Of a DNA stretch of 64,000 nt, positions 1-8,731 are shown in pieces. How positions within the stretch are numbered: position 1 is the first letter of the stretch; the number at the start of each line of letters is the position of its first letter. The position numbers and the translations under genes are program-made. The stretch is from CALMEC01 sp963765105 (GTDB taxonomy: Bacteria; Actinomycetota; Thermoleophilia; Miltoncostaeales; Miltoncostaeaceae), in NCBI GenBank assembly GCA_963765105.1, contig CAVXUW010000002.1, positions 992,001 to 1,056,000 on the forward strand, read 5' to 3'. Below the pieces are notes generated by a model that worked only from the letters and a program-made list of their open reading frames with translations, was not told where the DNA came from and ran no database searches.

Positions 1-2122
1 GCCACCAGTTCCGGCGTCCCGCCACGCGCATGAAGGCCGGCACCAGAATGATGCGCACGATTGTGGCGTCGAGGAACACAGCGATGCCCAAGCCCAGGGC
101 CGACTCTTTCAGGGGGATGAGTCGATTTCCCACAAACGAGAGGAACACGATGATCATGATCGCGGCGGCTGCGGTGATAATCGCTCCGCTGCGCGACAGG
201 CCCCATGCCACGGCAGCGCGGTCGTCGCCGTGCACGTCGTAGTGCTCCCGCACGCGGGTGAGGAGAAACACCTCGTAGTCCATCGACAGGCCAAACAGGA
301 TGGAAAAGAGGAACGGCGGCACCCAGGCGGTGACGTGGCCGAGGTGCTCGAAACCGAGCAGGCTGTCGCCCCAGCCCCACTGAAAAACCATCACCAAAAT
401 CCCGTACGCCGACAGGGCCGACAGCAGGGTCATGACCACCGCCTTGAGCGGCAGCAGCACCGAACGGAACAGAACCACAAGTACCAGGAAGGTCAGGATC
501 ATCACCAGCGCGATCACTCGTGGGGTGTTCGCGGCGATCGTGCGGTTGAAGTCGCGGTTTTGTGCCGGCGCCCCGCCCACGATCACGCGGCTGTCGGCGA
601 GCCCGGTGGTCTGGGGTACGTACGTCTGCTCGATGCGGGGAACGGTGTCCTGGGCGCGGCGGTCCTCCTCGCTGAAACGGGGAACGGCGTCGAAGAGCAC
701 GGCGTTTCCATCGTCGGAGACCTGGAGTGGACCGACTCCGCTGATCTCGCGATCGCCGGCGAGGCGCCGGCGCAGGTCCTCGACGCCCGTGGCTGAGGGT
801 GGGCGGTTGCCCCCGTCGATGACAATGCGGTGTGGTCCAAGCCCGCCAGGGCCGATCTGGCGTGCCACCACATCGGCGGCCCGGATCGACGGTGCGTCGG
901 TCGGCAGCGCTTGGGCTCCGCTCGACCCGAGCGAGATCCACAGTGCCGGGATGGCGAGGGCAAGGAGGAACGCCGACGAGCCGAGGAGGTAAGGCCACGG
1001 GTGGCGCATCACTGCGTCGGCCCATGCGCTCCAGCGGTCGCGCGAGCGCTCGCGGCGGGCACGGACCCGGCCGAGACGACCGCCGAGATCCCAGCGAAAG
1101 ATGCGGTCTCCGAGGGCCGCGAGAACCGCGGGCACGAGCGTGAGGGCCGCTACGACCGCAACGGCAACGACGGCAATGGTGCCGATGGCGAAACCGGTGA
1201 AGATGGGGACGCCCACGGCGAACATGCCGGCGAGCGCGACCATGACCGTGAGTCCGCTGAAGAAGATGGCTCGGCCGGAGGTTGCGGAGGTGACCACCAC
1301 GGCGTCGTGGATCGACCGGCCCGACCGGCGTTCCTCGCGGAAGCGATTGACGAGGAACAGCGAGTAGTCGACCCCGACGCCGATCCCGACCAGCGGAACG
1401 ATGTTTTGCACGTAGATCGACATGCTGGTTGAGCGTGCTGCGAAGTACAGCCCGCCAAGGGTCACCACGAGTGCCACGACTGTTGTCAGGATGGGTAGCG
1501 ACGCCGCGATGAGCGATCCCAACACCAGAACCAAAACGAGCAGCACGAGGGGGACCTGAACGATCTCGGCGCGGCGGAGATCCTCCTCGTTCACACGGTC
1601 GAAATCGGTGAAGATGGCGGGGCCGCCGGTGGCGCTGACCGCCACCTGATCGGTCGCCGTCGACTGGGCGCGGTCGATGAGCTCATCAGCGATGCGAAGC
1701 GACTCGTCGACGTTGGCCGAGAGGCCCACGAGGAGGAACCCGGACGCACCATTATCGGCGAGCTGCAGCGGGCCGACATCACGAACACGCGGGGCGGCGC
1801 GCAGCACCCGGCCGAGTTCAGCGGCGACGGCGCGAAATTGCGCGGGCGTGGGGGTGGCGCCAGGTTGGGCGGTGAGCACCGGAGCGATGGTGGTGGGCGC
1901 ATCGCGGCTGAAGCGCTCGGTGATGAGGATGCGTGCATCATCCGACGACGACCCGGCGATCTCGAAGCCGCCCGGTGACAGCGCGTCCCCCAGGCGGGGA
2001 GCGAAGATTCCGAGGGCAGCGGTGACGACGATCCATGCCGTGAGCACCCACCGTTTGCGCCGTGAACACACCGCCCCGAGACGTGCGAAGACGCCCGATG
2101 CTGGTGACGGCGTTTCGCTCAC
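1..2122 (-). CDS. MMPL/RND-family membrane transporter, C-terminus cut by the window edge
   Basis: Proton-driven exporter of the MMPL family, which moves lipids or hydrophobic compounds out of the inner membrane. The frame starts at a GTG (complement of 2120-2122) and stays open to base 1, giving about 707 codons. It begins with a short cytoplasmic segment and one membrane helix, then a soluble domain, a block of helices, a second soluble domain and a second block of helices. Both blocks carry the family's proton-relay signature: GVGVDYSLFLVNRFREE in the first and GLSMDYEVFLLTRVREH in the second. It is transcribed divergently from the M20 peptidase. The substrate cannot be told from sequence. 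MMPL identity is firm; the missing end lies left of the window. Confidence 0.93.
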   Translation of the reverse strand, partial: MSETPSPASGVFARLGAVCSRRKRWVLTAWIVVTAALGIFAPRLGDALSPGGFEIAGSSSDDARILITERFSRDAPTTIAPVLTAQPGATPTPAQFRAVAAELGRVLRAAPRVRDVGPLQLADNGASGFLLVGLSANVDESLRIADELIDRAQSTATDQVAVSATGGPAIFTDFDRVNEEDLRRAEIVQVPLVLLVLVLVLGSLIAASLPILTTVVALVVTLGGLYFAARSTSMSIYVQNIVPLVGIGVGVDYSLFLVNRFREERRSGRSIHDAVVVTSATSGRAIFFSGLTVMVALAGMFAVGVPIFTGFAIGTIAVVAVAVVAALTLVPAVLAALGDRIFRWDLGGRLGRVRARRERSRDRWSAWADAVMRHPWPYLLGSSAFLLALAIPALWISLGSSGAQALPTDAPSIRAADVVARQIGPGGLGPHRIVIDGGNRPPSATGVEDLRRRLAGDREISGVGPLQVSDDGNAVLFDAVPRFSEEDRRAQDTVPRIEQTYVPQTTGLADSRVIVGGAPAQNRDFNRTIAANTPRVIALVMILTFLVLVVLFRSVLLPLKAVVMTLLSALSAYGILVMVFQWGWGDSLLGFEHLGHVTAWVPPFLFSILFGLSMDYEVFLLTRVREHYDVHGDDRAAVAWGLSRSGAIITAAAAIMIIVFLSFVGNRLIPLKESALGLGIAVFLDATIVRIILVPAFMRVAGRRNWW

Positions 2123-2149
2123 CCGGCGAACCTACACATGCCGTCCACG

Positions 2150-2155
2150 TACGAT
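2150..2155 (+). promoter_or_regulatory. Predicted -10 box (TACGAT), leaderless start for the M20 peptidase
   Basis: TACGAT ends 6 nt before the ATG at 2162. No Shine-Dalgarno sequence lies in between, so transcription probably starts at or next to the start codon. Confidence 0.5.
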
Positions 2156-2161
2156 GGCCCC

Positions 2162-3478
2162 ATGACACCTGACGAACTCGAACGACTCTTCGCCCTCATT
2201 CGCCTCCCCACCGTGGGTGCGCTGCCCGAACACGGGGCGGACATGGCTGCCGGGGCGGCGTTCATGGCTGAGGAGGTGCGGCGCGCCGGCGGTGAAGCGA
2301 CGATCGTGGCGAGCTCAGCCGCGCCGTTGGTGATCGGTGAAGTGCCGCCCAGCGACGGGCGCGCAAACCCACGTCGAGTCCTGATCTACGGCCACTACGA
2401 CGTGCAGCCGGTGGGTGATCTCGATCGGTGGGAGTCGCCGCCGTTTGAGCCGACGGTCCGTAACGGCTACCTCTACGCGCGCGGCGCCAGCGACGACAAG
2501 GGCAACTTCTTCCAAGCCCTGGTTGCCGTGCAGCGTCTGCGCGCCGAAGGGCGCCTACCGGTGCATGTGACATTCCTCATCGACGGGGAAGAGGAGACCA
2601 GCGGGGAGTCCGCAATTCAGTGGGTGGAGAGTCTGGACGACCTTCCCGACATCGGCGTGATCTGGGACGGCGGGATGCTCTCACCGAACCAACCGGCGAT
2701 CGAGACGGGCGTGCGTGGACTTTGCTATCGCAAGGTCACCGTCACCACCGGGACGCTCGATGGTCACAGCGGTCTGTTCGGCGGTGCAGCGCTCAACGCG
2801 GCTCACGCGCTTACACGGGTGCTTGCTGGTGTTCAGGCCGTTGACGGACGCTTGCCCGGCGCGCTGCACGAGGGGGTTGGCCCGGTGAGTGACGCGGAGC
2901 GCGCCGCGTGGGAGCAGATGCCGTCGGGTGCGTCGCTTCTCGCTGACGCGGGACTGCGGCCAGCTGATGGTGACGCCGCCGCCGCGTTTGCGGAGCGGAC
3001 GCTGGCCTCGCCGTCGGTGGACGTCCACGCGGTGTGGTGTGGTGACGCGGATGCCGTTAAGACCGTCATCCCGAGTGTCGCTCACGCCATGGTGTCGATT
3101 CGGCTCGCGCCGGGGCAAGACCCGGCGGTCATCGGCCCCGTGTTCCAGCAACTGCTGCGAGACGGTGCGCCGCTCGGGGCGGACGTGACGATCACCCATC
3201 TCGGAGATGCCTCACCCGCGCTCATGGATCCCGACCACCCGGTCATGCAGGTCGCCTCACGGGCGATTGGCGCGGCAGTTGGTGCCCCGGTTGTGCCGGT
3301 GCGGTCCGGGGGGACTCTGCCCATTTTCGCGGCGATGGTTGCCCGGATGCCGACGGTCCTGACCGGTTTTGCGTTGCCGGACGACGCGATTCACTCTCCC
3401 AATGAACGGATGCGGCTCGTGAACTTGGGGATGGGTGTCCGTGCAGGGATGGCCATGTTGGAGGCATTTGCCGAGTAG
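2162..3478 (+). CDS. M20-family metallopeptidase / dipeptidase
   Basis: Cytosolic zinc peptidase of the M20/M28 clan, about 438 residues, probably a dipeptidase or related amidohydrolase. Visible metal and catalytic residues are H78 and D80 in YGHYDVQPV, the bridging D111 in RGASDDKGN, and the EE pair 143-144 in DGEEETSG. A dimerisation (lid) domain follows at about 190-310. An upstream in-frame ATG at 2138 exists, but 2162 is preferred because the protein then begins MTPDELERLF, a usual family start, and a -10 box lies just upstream. The exact substrate is unknown. Confidence 0.9.
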   Translation: MTPDELERLFALIRLPTVGALPEHGADMAAGAAFMAEEVRRAGGEATIVASSAAPLVIGEVPPSDGRANPRRVLIYGHYDVQPVGDLDRWESPPFEPTVRNGYLYARGASDDKGNFFQALVAVQRLRAEGRLPVHVTFLIDGEEETSGESAIQWVESLDDLPDIGVIWDGGMLSPNQPAIETGVRGLCYRKVTVTTGTLDGHSGLFGGAALNAAHALTRVLAGVQAVDGRLPGALHEGVGPVSDAERAAWEQMPSGASLLADAGLRPADGDAAAAFAERTLASPSVDVHAVWCGDADAVKTVIPSVAHAMVSIRLAPGQDPAVIGPVFQQLLRDGAPLGADVTITHLGDASPALMDPDHPVMQVASRAIGAAVGAPVVPVRSGGTLPIFAAMVARMPTVLTGFALPDDAIHSPNERMRLVNLGMGVRAGMAMLEAFAE

Positions 3479-3519
3479 GCTGCCGCGAGTTTCGAGAAAC
3501 GACAGTCAAGGGAGACGTA

Positions 3520-4839
3520 GTGGCAGAGACGCTCTGGGGCGGCGAGACCAAGAAGGCCGTCGCGAACTTCCAGATCTCCGGGGAACCGATCCCGGCGGAG
3601 GTCGTTCAGTGGTTGGGTCGGATCAAGGGTGCGGCGGCTCGGGTCAATGCCGAGTTGGGCCTCCTCGACAAGCGCACCGCTGGTCGGATCGCGAAGGCCG
3701 CCGATCAGGTGGCGTCCGGCAAGCACGATGGGCAGTTCCCCGTCGATGTCTTCCAGACCGGTTCGGGCACCTCGTCGAACATGAACGCCAACGAGGTCAT
3801 CGCAAAGATCGCCGGCGACGGCGTTCATCCCAACGACCACGTCAACATGGGGCAAAGCTCGAACGACGTGTTCCCATCAGCCGTTCACTTGGCGGCGCTT
3901 GAGGCCGCGGCGAAGGGGCTGCTCCCGGCGCTTGACCTTCTCGCGGCGGCTTTGGAGAAGAAGGCCGTTGCGTTCAAAGACATCGTCAAGACCGGCCGAA
4001 CCCACCTCATGGATGCCGTCCCTGTCACACTCGGCCAGGAGTTCGCCGGGTTCGCCGCTCAGGTACGTCAGGGCCGCGCGCGCGTCGCCGACGCGCTCCC
4101 ACGCCTCGGGCAGATCCCTTTGGGGGGTACCGCGACGGGGACGGGTTTGAACACGCATCCCCAGTTCGCGGCGAAGGTTCGGCGCCTTCTGACGAAGGAA
4201 ACGCGGCTCGTGATTTCCGCCCCCGCCGACCCGTTTGAGGCGCAGGGTAACCGTGATGGCCTCGTCGAAGCCTCCGGCGCCCTCAAAGTCGTGGCGGTGT
4301 CGCTCACCAAGATCTCCAACGACCTACGTTGGATGGGCTCCGGCCCCCGCGCCGGCCTCGCCGAGATCTTCCTGCCCGAGCTTCAGAAGGGCTCCTCGAT
4401 CATGCCGGGTAAAGTCAACCCAGTTATCCCTGAGGTTGTGTGCCAAGTGGCCGCGCAAGTCGTCGGCAATGACGCAGCGATTACGGTTGGCGGTATGAGC
4501 GGGAATTTTGAGCTCAACGTGATGATCCCGATGATGGGCCGCAACCTCTTGCAGTCCATCAACCTGCTCACAACGTCGAGCCGGGCGCTGGCCGACAAGT
4601 GCATTGACGGTCTGGAAGCGAATCTCGCGGGCTGTGAGAAGCATGCCGAGTCAAACCTGCAGGTGGCGACGGCTCTCAACCCGGTGATCGGCTACGACAA
4701 GGCCACCGTGATCGTGAAGGAGGCCACGGCGAGTGGGCGCCCGGTGCGCGACGTCGCTCGGGAACATGGTGTGGACGATGCGGTGCTCAACAAGGCGATC
4801 GATCTGCGCAAGATCGCCCGGGGCAACAAGTCCCGCTAG
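3520..4839 (+). CDS. fumC: Class II fumarate hydratase
   Basis: Catalyses reversible hydration of fumarate to malate in the TCA cycle and is a soluble homotetramer. Family motifs are clear: the substrate-site SSNMNANEV near 87-95, the MGQSSNDVFPS segment, GRTHLMDAVP, and the mobile-loop signature GSSIMPGKVNP. The 439 residues are slightly shorter than the usual 460 or so, mainly at the N-terminus. The start is GTG at 3520, preceded by AGGGAG. The M20 gene ends 41 bp upstream. A strong hairpin follows the stop. Confidence 0.96.
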   Translation: MAETLWGGETKKAVANFQISGEPIPAEVVQWLGRIKGAAARVNAELGLLDKRTAGRIAKAADQVASGKHDGQFPVDVFQTGSGTSSNMNANEVIAKIAGDGVHPNDHVNMGQSSNDVFPSAVHLAALEAAAKGLLPALDLLAAALEKKAVAFKDIVKTGRTHLMDAVPVTLGQEFAGFAAQVRQGRARVADALPRLGQIPLGGTATGTGLNTHPQFAAKVRRLLTKETRLVISAPADPFEAQGNRDGLVEASGALKVVAVSLTKISNDLRWMGSGPRAGLAEIFLPELQKGSSIMPGKVNPVIPEVVCQVAAQVVGNDAAITVGGMSGNFELNVMIPMMGRNLLQSINLLTTSSRALADKCIDGLEANLAGCEKHAESNLQVATALNPVIGYDKATVIVKEATASGRPVRDVAREHGVDDAVLNKAIDLRKIARGNKSR

Positions 4840-4848
4840 ATCGTTGAT

Positions 4849-4878
4849 CCGGGGCGGTGGGCGATTTCACCGCCCCGG
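4849..4878. terminator. Hairpin terminator between convergent genes
   Basis: An 11-bp perfect stem (CCGGGGCGGTG at 4849-4859 pairing with 4868-4878) with an 8-nt loop lies between the fumC stop and the stop of the facing gene. There is no T-run, as is common in high-GC actinobacteria. It could serve both strands. Confidence 0.7.
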
Positions 4879-4882
4879 TGGC

Positions 4883-5470
4883 TTACCCGTCGTCGTTGAA
4901 GAGGAGATTGAACGGGTAGAAGGGATGCGGCCGCGTCAAGTACGGGCCGAACTTCGTGAATCTCGACGGGAGAGGACGGTTTCGCGGTGGCTGCGTCGGT
5001 GGGGCGGGGGTCGTCACGACAGGTCGTAGCCAGCGGCCTTCGGCGAACCAGCGTCTCATTGTGCGGGCCGACGGCACCGTGGCGAACCCGTTGCGGTGTC
5101 GGTAGCGGAGGTCGTGGATGACGGTGCGAACGTTCTCTCCGGCGGCGAAGCGCTTCTCCGCGTCACGACGGAGCCGCGGCCACGCATACGAGCCGGGACG
5201 ATGACGCGGTGTGCGTGTGGATGTCACACGCACGTGATGCGCCTCGAGGGCACGAAAGCGGTTGAGTGACGAGATGCCGTTCGCGACCCAGATCGCCGCA
5301 AGACGTTTCGTCAGCGCCCGGCCACCTCCGCGGCGCAGGTACTCGGGCCGTCGGTGCCGTGTGCAGAGCAGCACGACGACCCCATGAGTCATGCGAAAGT
5401 CCGCCACGTCATCAGCTCGTGCCGTCCCCCCACAAACCGCGCACGGTCGCCGTTCCCCCCACTCGTTCAT
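4883..5470 (-). CDS. Unknown protein with N-terminal Cys motif and a helix-turn-helix-like segment
   Basis: I do not recognise a named family. The 195-residue product starts MNEWGERRPCAVCGG. It has a CAVC pair near residues 10-13 and a second cluster LLCTRHRRPE near 35-44, the spacing of a small zinc-binding knuckle. The middle is rich in Arg and His, and a segment around SARTMRRWFAEGRWLRP resembles a DNA-binding helix-turn-helix. The C-terminus is proline-rich and probably disordered. The start is ATG at 5470 because AGGAGG lies 10 nt upstream; a GTG at 5497 would place that ribosome site inside the gene. It lies convergent to fumC. A nucleic-acid-binding role is only an inference. Confidence 0.7.
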   Translation of the reverse strand: MNEWGERRPCAVCGGTARADDVADFRMTHGVVVLLCTRHRRPEYLRRGGGRALTKRLAAIWVANGISSLNRFRALEAHHVRVTSTRTPRHRPGSYAWPRLRRDAEKRFAAGENVRTVIHDLRYRHRNGFATVPSARTMRRWFAEGRWLRPVVTTPAPPTQPPRNRPLPSRFTKFGPYLTRPHPFYPFNLLFNDDG

Positions 5471-5725
5471 CGCCGTCAGACCTCCTGAAGTGTTCACTGA
5501 TGGTGCCGTTCACAGCGTTACAGCGCCACACACATTGCGTAACAATTGATGCGGTCACCTGTGCCGGCTTCGTCACAAGTGGCCATTGCCCAGGAAGTCA
5601 AGTGGCCGGAAACCCTCGCCGTGCCTTTTTAGGCGTGGGAGTGGTGCGTGGGGGGCCAATGTGTTTGGTGCTCCATCGGTCGCTTTCGTCGCCGTGGATG
5701 TCGGCAGGTACTTGGCTCTGCCGAC

Positions 5726-6382
5726 TCAGGCGCCCGCGGTTTTGCGGCCGCTAAGGAGGGCCATCTCCCGCCACTTCCAGAGGCAATCGACGTCGGTGAA
5801 GCCGATCTCGCGGAGCCAGGTGAGTTGGGTCTCGACGGCGATGCAGCGGTTGGAGGGATCCCCCTCGCCGACACCGAGCGCGTCGAGGAATGCCCGATGA
5901 AGACCGTCCGTGGGGGATGCGACGTGCTCGACGTTCACGAACATGCCGATGGGTTCGAGCAGAGCGAAGACCTCCGCGTAGCGGGCGTACTTCTGATCAT
6001 CCTCAAGATGGTGGATCGCGAAACCGGAGACCACCAGATCACACGGGCCGACACTCGGGAGAGGCTCACGCAGATCATGCGTGACGAAGGTGACACGATC
6101 ATCACCGGCGAACCGCTCACGTGCCCGCTCGAGCATCGGCGGGGAAAAATCCCGTCCGAGGCCCGTCGCGTTTGGGGCGCAGTCGAGGCACAGGGCCAGC
6201 AGCCGTCCGTCACCGCAGCCGAGATCCAGGATGTGTCGAACGTCGGGGTTGACGATTTCACGAAGCACATCGTTGTGCCCGTGCGCGACCGGCGGCGCGT
6301 TCGGAAGCGTCGTGTCGCAGTACCGGGCAACGTGTTGCTCCCGGGTCCACTCCACGCCACCGTGGTCGGCGGTTTCGCTCAC
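5726..6382 (-). CDS. Class I SAM-dependent methyltransferase
   Basis: A 218-residue soluble methyltransferase. SAM-binding motif I is ILDLGCGDGRLLAL at about residues 51-64. The acidic residue of motif II lies in GLGRDFSPPMLERA, and motif IV is PCDLVVSGFAIHHL. The substrate is unknown; the fold resembles UbiE/trans-aconitate-type enzymes. It lies 24 bp downstream of panB on the same strand, so it may be read through from the pan operon, but nothing ties it functionally to pantothenate. The roughly 255-bp stretch beyond its 3' end (5471-5725) shows no gene or clear structure. Confidence 0.88.
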   Translation of the reverse strand: MSETADHGGVEWTREQHVARYCDTTLPNAPPVAHGHNDVLREIVNPDVRHILDLGCGDGRLLALCLDCAPNATGLGRDFSPPMLERARERFAGDDRVTFVTHDLREPLPSVGPCDLVVSGFAIHHLEDDQKYARYAEVFALLEPIGMFVNVEHVASPTDGLHRAFLDALGVGEGDPSNRCIAVETQLTWLREIGFTDVDCLWKWREMALLSGRKTAGA

Positions 6383-6406
6383 TGCCGGGCGCGTGCCGTT
6401 AGGGAG

Positions 6407-7189
6407 TCACAGGGTAGGCCAGTCGTCGTGACCCGGTGTTGCCGGCACGGCGCCGCCATCACGCACCTCGTCGATGAAGTCGCGTGCGGCCGTTGCCACC
6501 ACGTCGAAGACGTTGGCCTTGGGCGTGACGAACGGGGGAGTGAAGGGCAACTGCCCGACCAGATCGGTCGACACCAAGACCTGGCCATCGGTTGCGACGC
6601 CGGCGGCGATGCCGATCGTCGGCACCGACAGGGTTTGGGTGATGCGTGTCGCAAGATCGTCCGGCACCGCCTCGATGACGACCGCGAAGCAGCCTGCGGC
6701 TTCCAATCGTTGCGCCTCGCCAAAGATGCGCTCGGCCTCCTCGGGAGTCTTCCCTTCCTTGCAATACACCGTCGCGGTCTGCGGCTGCAGGCCGACGTGA
6801 CCCATCACCGCGATTCCCTCGGCGATGATCCCCGCCACCTGATCCACCAGAGGGCCCTCGAGTTTCACGCTCTCGGCTCCGGCGGCAACCAACGCCCGAG
6901 CCGTCTCGACCGCGGCGTCGACCGTGTCGTAGGTGCCGACGGGCATGTCCCCCACGATGTGCGTGTTCACCGCCCCGCGCCGCACCGCCGCCACGTGATG
7001 GCACATCATCGCCAGGGTCGCCTCGCGCGTCGTCGGGAAGCCCAGCTCCACCATCGCAACGGAGTCGCCCACCAGGATCAGATCGATGCCCGCGTGGTCG
7101 AGGGCAAGTGCGGTGGGGTAGTCGTAGGCCGTCAACATCGCAAGACGACGGGAGCCTTTGGACGCCCGCACAGCGGCGACATCCATCAT
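6407..7189 (-). CDS. panB: 3-methyl-2-oxobutanoate hydroxymethyltransferase
   Basis: First committed step of pantothenate synthesis: it transfers a hydroxymethyl group from 5,10-methylene-THF to alpha-ketoisovalerate, giving ketopantoate. The 260-residue TIM-barrel protein shows the family signatures MLTAYDYPTALALDHAGID, LVGDSVAMVELG and GDMPVGTY, plus the KLEGP metal/substrate region. The start ATG overlaps the panD stop by 4 bp (ATGA), indicating translational coupling. It is the last gene of panC-panD-panB. Its substrate is also the leucine-pathway precursor made through ilvC elsewhere in the window. Confidence 0.96.
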   Translation of the reverse strand: MMDVAAVRASKGSRRLAMLTAYDYPTALALDHAGIDLILVGDSVAMVELGFPTTREATLAMMCHHVAAVRRGAVNTHIVGDMPVGTYDTVDAAVETARALVAAGAESVKLEGPLVDQVAGIIAEGIAVMGHVGLQPQTATVYCKEGKTPEEAERIFGEAQRLEAAGCFAVVIEAVPDDLATRITQTLSVPTIGIAAGVATDGQVLVSTDLVGQLPFTPPFVTPKANVFDVVATAARDFIDEVRDGGAVPATPGHDDWPTL

Positions 7190-7599
7190 CGGATCTCCTC
7201 CCAGTTCAGCGGGACCATCGCGGGAATCGGGCTCGATGTCTGGCCCACCGCGCGATTGCGTTCATCGACATGCACGACGGTCGGTTCGAAAGCGACGAGG
7301 TCGTTCTCGGCGTACTCGCCGTACGACATCACGATCACGAGATCCCCGGGATGCGCCAGACGAGCTGCGGCCCCGTTGAGGCACATGTCGCCCTGACCGC
7401 GCGGCCCCACAATGGCGTAGGTCTCAAACCGGGCGCCGGTGTTGATGTTGACCACGAACACTTGCTCGTACGGGCGGATGTCGGCGAGGTCCAGCAGGTC
7501 CTCGTCGATGGTGATGCTGCCCTCGTAGTTGAGGTTGGCGTCGGTCACTGTTGCGCGGTGGATCTTGCTTTTGAGCATGCGACGTGTACGTGGGGCCAT
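7186..7599 (-). CDS. panD: Aspartate 1-decarboxylase (pyruvoyl enzyme)
   Basis: Makes beta-alanine from aspartate for pantothenate. The proenzyme cleaves itself at Gly-Ser to form the pyruvoyl cofactor; here the site is G27-S28 in LNYEGSITID. Other conserved stretches are KSKIHRATVT and NGAAARLAHPGD. The start ATG at 7599 has AGGAG 8 nt upstream, and that ribosome site begins in the panC stop codon; a second ATG at 7578 is possible. The 137 residues match the family. It overlaps panB by 4 bp. Confidence 0.95.
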   Translation of the reverse strand: MAPRTRRMLKSKIHRATVTDANLNYEGSITIDEDLLDLADIRPYEQVFVVNINTGARFETYAIVGPRGQGDMCLNGAAARLAHPGDLVIVMSYGEYAENDLVAFEPTVVHVDERNRAVGQTSSPIPAMVPLNWEEIR

Positions 7600-7610
7600 C
7601 AGGTGCGCTC

Positions 7611-8549
7611 CTACGATCCGTGGATGGGAATAAGCGTGTTGTCGATGAGGCGTGAAGGGCCGACGCGGGCGGCAACACACAACAGCGCGGGCTCGTCGGC
7701 CAGTGTGGTGATCGGGGCAAAAGTGTCGGGGTGGACCAACGTGGCGTACTCGGGGAGGCAGAGCGGCTCGGCGGTCATCACGGCATGAGCAGCTGCCTCG
7801 ATTTCGCGGCCGTTTGCCGTCCCAGAAGCGGCGAGCGCAACGGCAGCGTCAAGCCCACGCCGGAGGACCGTCGCCGCTGCGCGCTCCGTCGACGACAGGT
7901 AGGCGTTGCGGCTACTCATCGCCAGCCCGTCGGCTTCTCGCACGATGGGGGCGACGACCAGCTCGATGTCGTCGAGGTGAAGGTCGTTCATGACACGGCG
8001 GATGACCGCCACTTGCTGCGCGTCTTTCTGGCCAAACACGACACGATCGGGACGGCAGGCAACGAGGAGCTTCGCCACGACCGTCGCCACGCCGGCGAAG
8101 TGATGCGGGCGCGACGCCCCTTCCACGACAGAGGCTGGTCCCGCAACACCGACGGTGGTGGCGAAACCGTCGGGGTAGATCTCATCGACCGTGGGGGCGA
8201 AGACACAGGAAACACCCGCCTCGACCGTGCGGGCCACATCGCCCACCTCGTCGCGGGGGTAGGCGCTCAGATCCTCCGTGGGGGCGAACTGGGTGGGGTT
8301 CACAAACAGGCTGACCACAACGGCGTAACCGTCGGCGGCCGCCAGATGCATGAGCGAGACGTGCCCGTCATGGAAGGCTCCCATGGTGGGAACCAGAGCA
8401 ACCCGCCGTCCGTGAGCCCGCAGTGACGAAACGGCGGTCCGGAGATCGGTGACGGTACGCACCACGGTAGGTGCGGGCGCTGTCGTGATGGTGGGTGTGG
8501 TGGCCATGTGCGCGGTGAGCGACATCGGCCTGGTGTGTTGGCACGGCAT
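7611..8549 (-). CDS. panC: Pantothenate synthetase
   Basis: ATP-dependent ligation of pantoate and beta-alanine. The nucleotidyltransferase signature PTMGAFHDGHVSL lies near the N-terminus, followed by FVNPTQFAP, GQKDAQQVAVIRRM-like and MSSRNAYLS, all expected in PanC. The core begins around TVVRTVTDLRTAV, so the true start may be any of the ATGs at 8549, 8525 or 8507; none has a good ribosome site. An inverted repeat directly abuts the longest start. First gene of the pan operon, 11 bp from panD. Confidence 0.95.
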   Translation of the reverse strand: MPCQHTRPMSLTAHMATTPTITTAPAPTVVRTVTDLRTAVSSLRAHGRRVALVPTMGAFHDGHVSLMHLAAADGYAVVVSLFVNPTQFAPTEDLSAYPRDEVGDVARTVEAGVSCVFAPTVDEIYPDGFATTVGVAGPASVVEGASRPHHFAGVATVVAKLLVACRPDRVVFGQKDAQQVAVIRRVMNDLHLDDIELVVAPIVREADGLAMSSRNAYLSSTERAAATVLRRGLDAAVALAASGTANGREIEAAAHAVMTAEPLCLPEYATLVHPDTFAPITTLADEPALLCVAARVGPSRLIDNTLIPIHGS

Positions 8550-8580
8550 GAGACCGCGGACACTTGCCCGCGGAGGTCTC
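8550..8580. promoter_or_regulatory. Inverted repeat upstream of panC
   Basis: GAGACC at 8550-8555 and GGTCTC at 8575-8580 form the outer arms; GCGG and CCGC can extend the pairing inside with a 3-nt bulge. It sits immediately before the panC start, in the panC-udg divergent region, and could be an operator or a 5'-leader hairpin. No known binding motif is recognised. Confidence 0.35.
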
Positions 8581-8656
8581 GTGAGTGACCGCTCCAGCTC
8601 CCTGTGGGATACCAGGCTGACTCCCTCGATCTCTCAGAATGATAGTTGCGTTGCGT

Positions 8657-8673
8657 GATGCTTGGCAAGCATC
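8657..8673. promoter_or_regulatory. Perfect 17-bp palindrome in the panC-udg intergenic region
   Basis: GATGCTTGGCAAGCATC has two perfect 8-bp arms around a single central base. It lies 46 bp upstream of the predicted -10 of udg and about 110 bp from panC. The geometry is that of a dimeric repressor site, but it does not match the actinobacterial LexA or Rex consensus. Confidence 0.4.
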
Positions 8674-8718
8674 GATTTGTGGTGCCGCTCACCAGCGCGG
8701 CCGTCCGTCAAACATGGG

Positions 8719-8724
8719 TAACCT
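8719..8724 (+). promoter_or_regulatory. Predicted -10 box (TAACCT) of udg
   Basis: TAACCT ends 7 nt before the ATG at 8732, with no ribosome-binding site between. It is part of the leaderless pattern seen repeatedly in this window. Confidence 0.5.
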
Positions 8725-8731
8725 GTGCCGC

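Noticed and set aside
5648..7396. Long open frame on the plus strand opposite panB and the methyltransferase
   Set aside because: The minus strand carries clear PanB and methyltransferase motifs; the plus-strand translation is low-complexity Arg/His/Gly-rich and matches nothing. Such shadows are expected at high GC.
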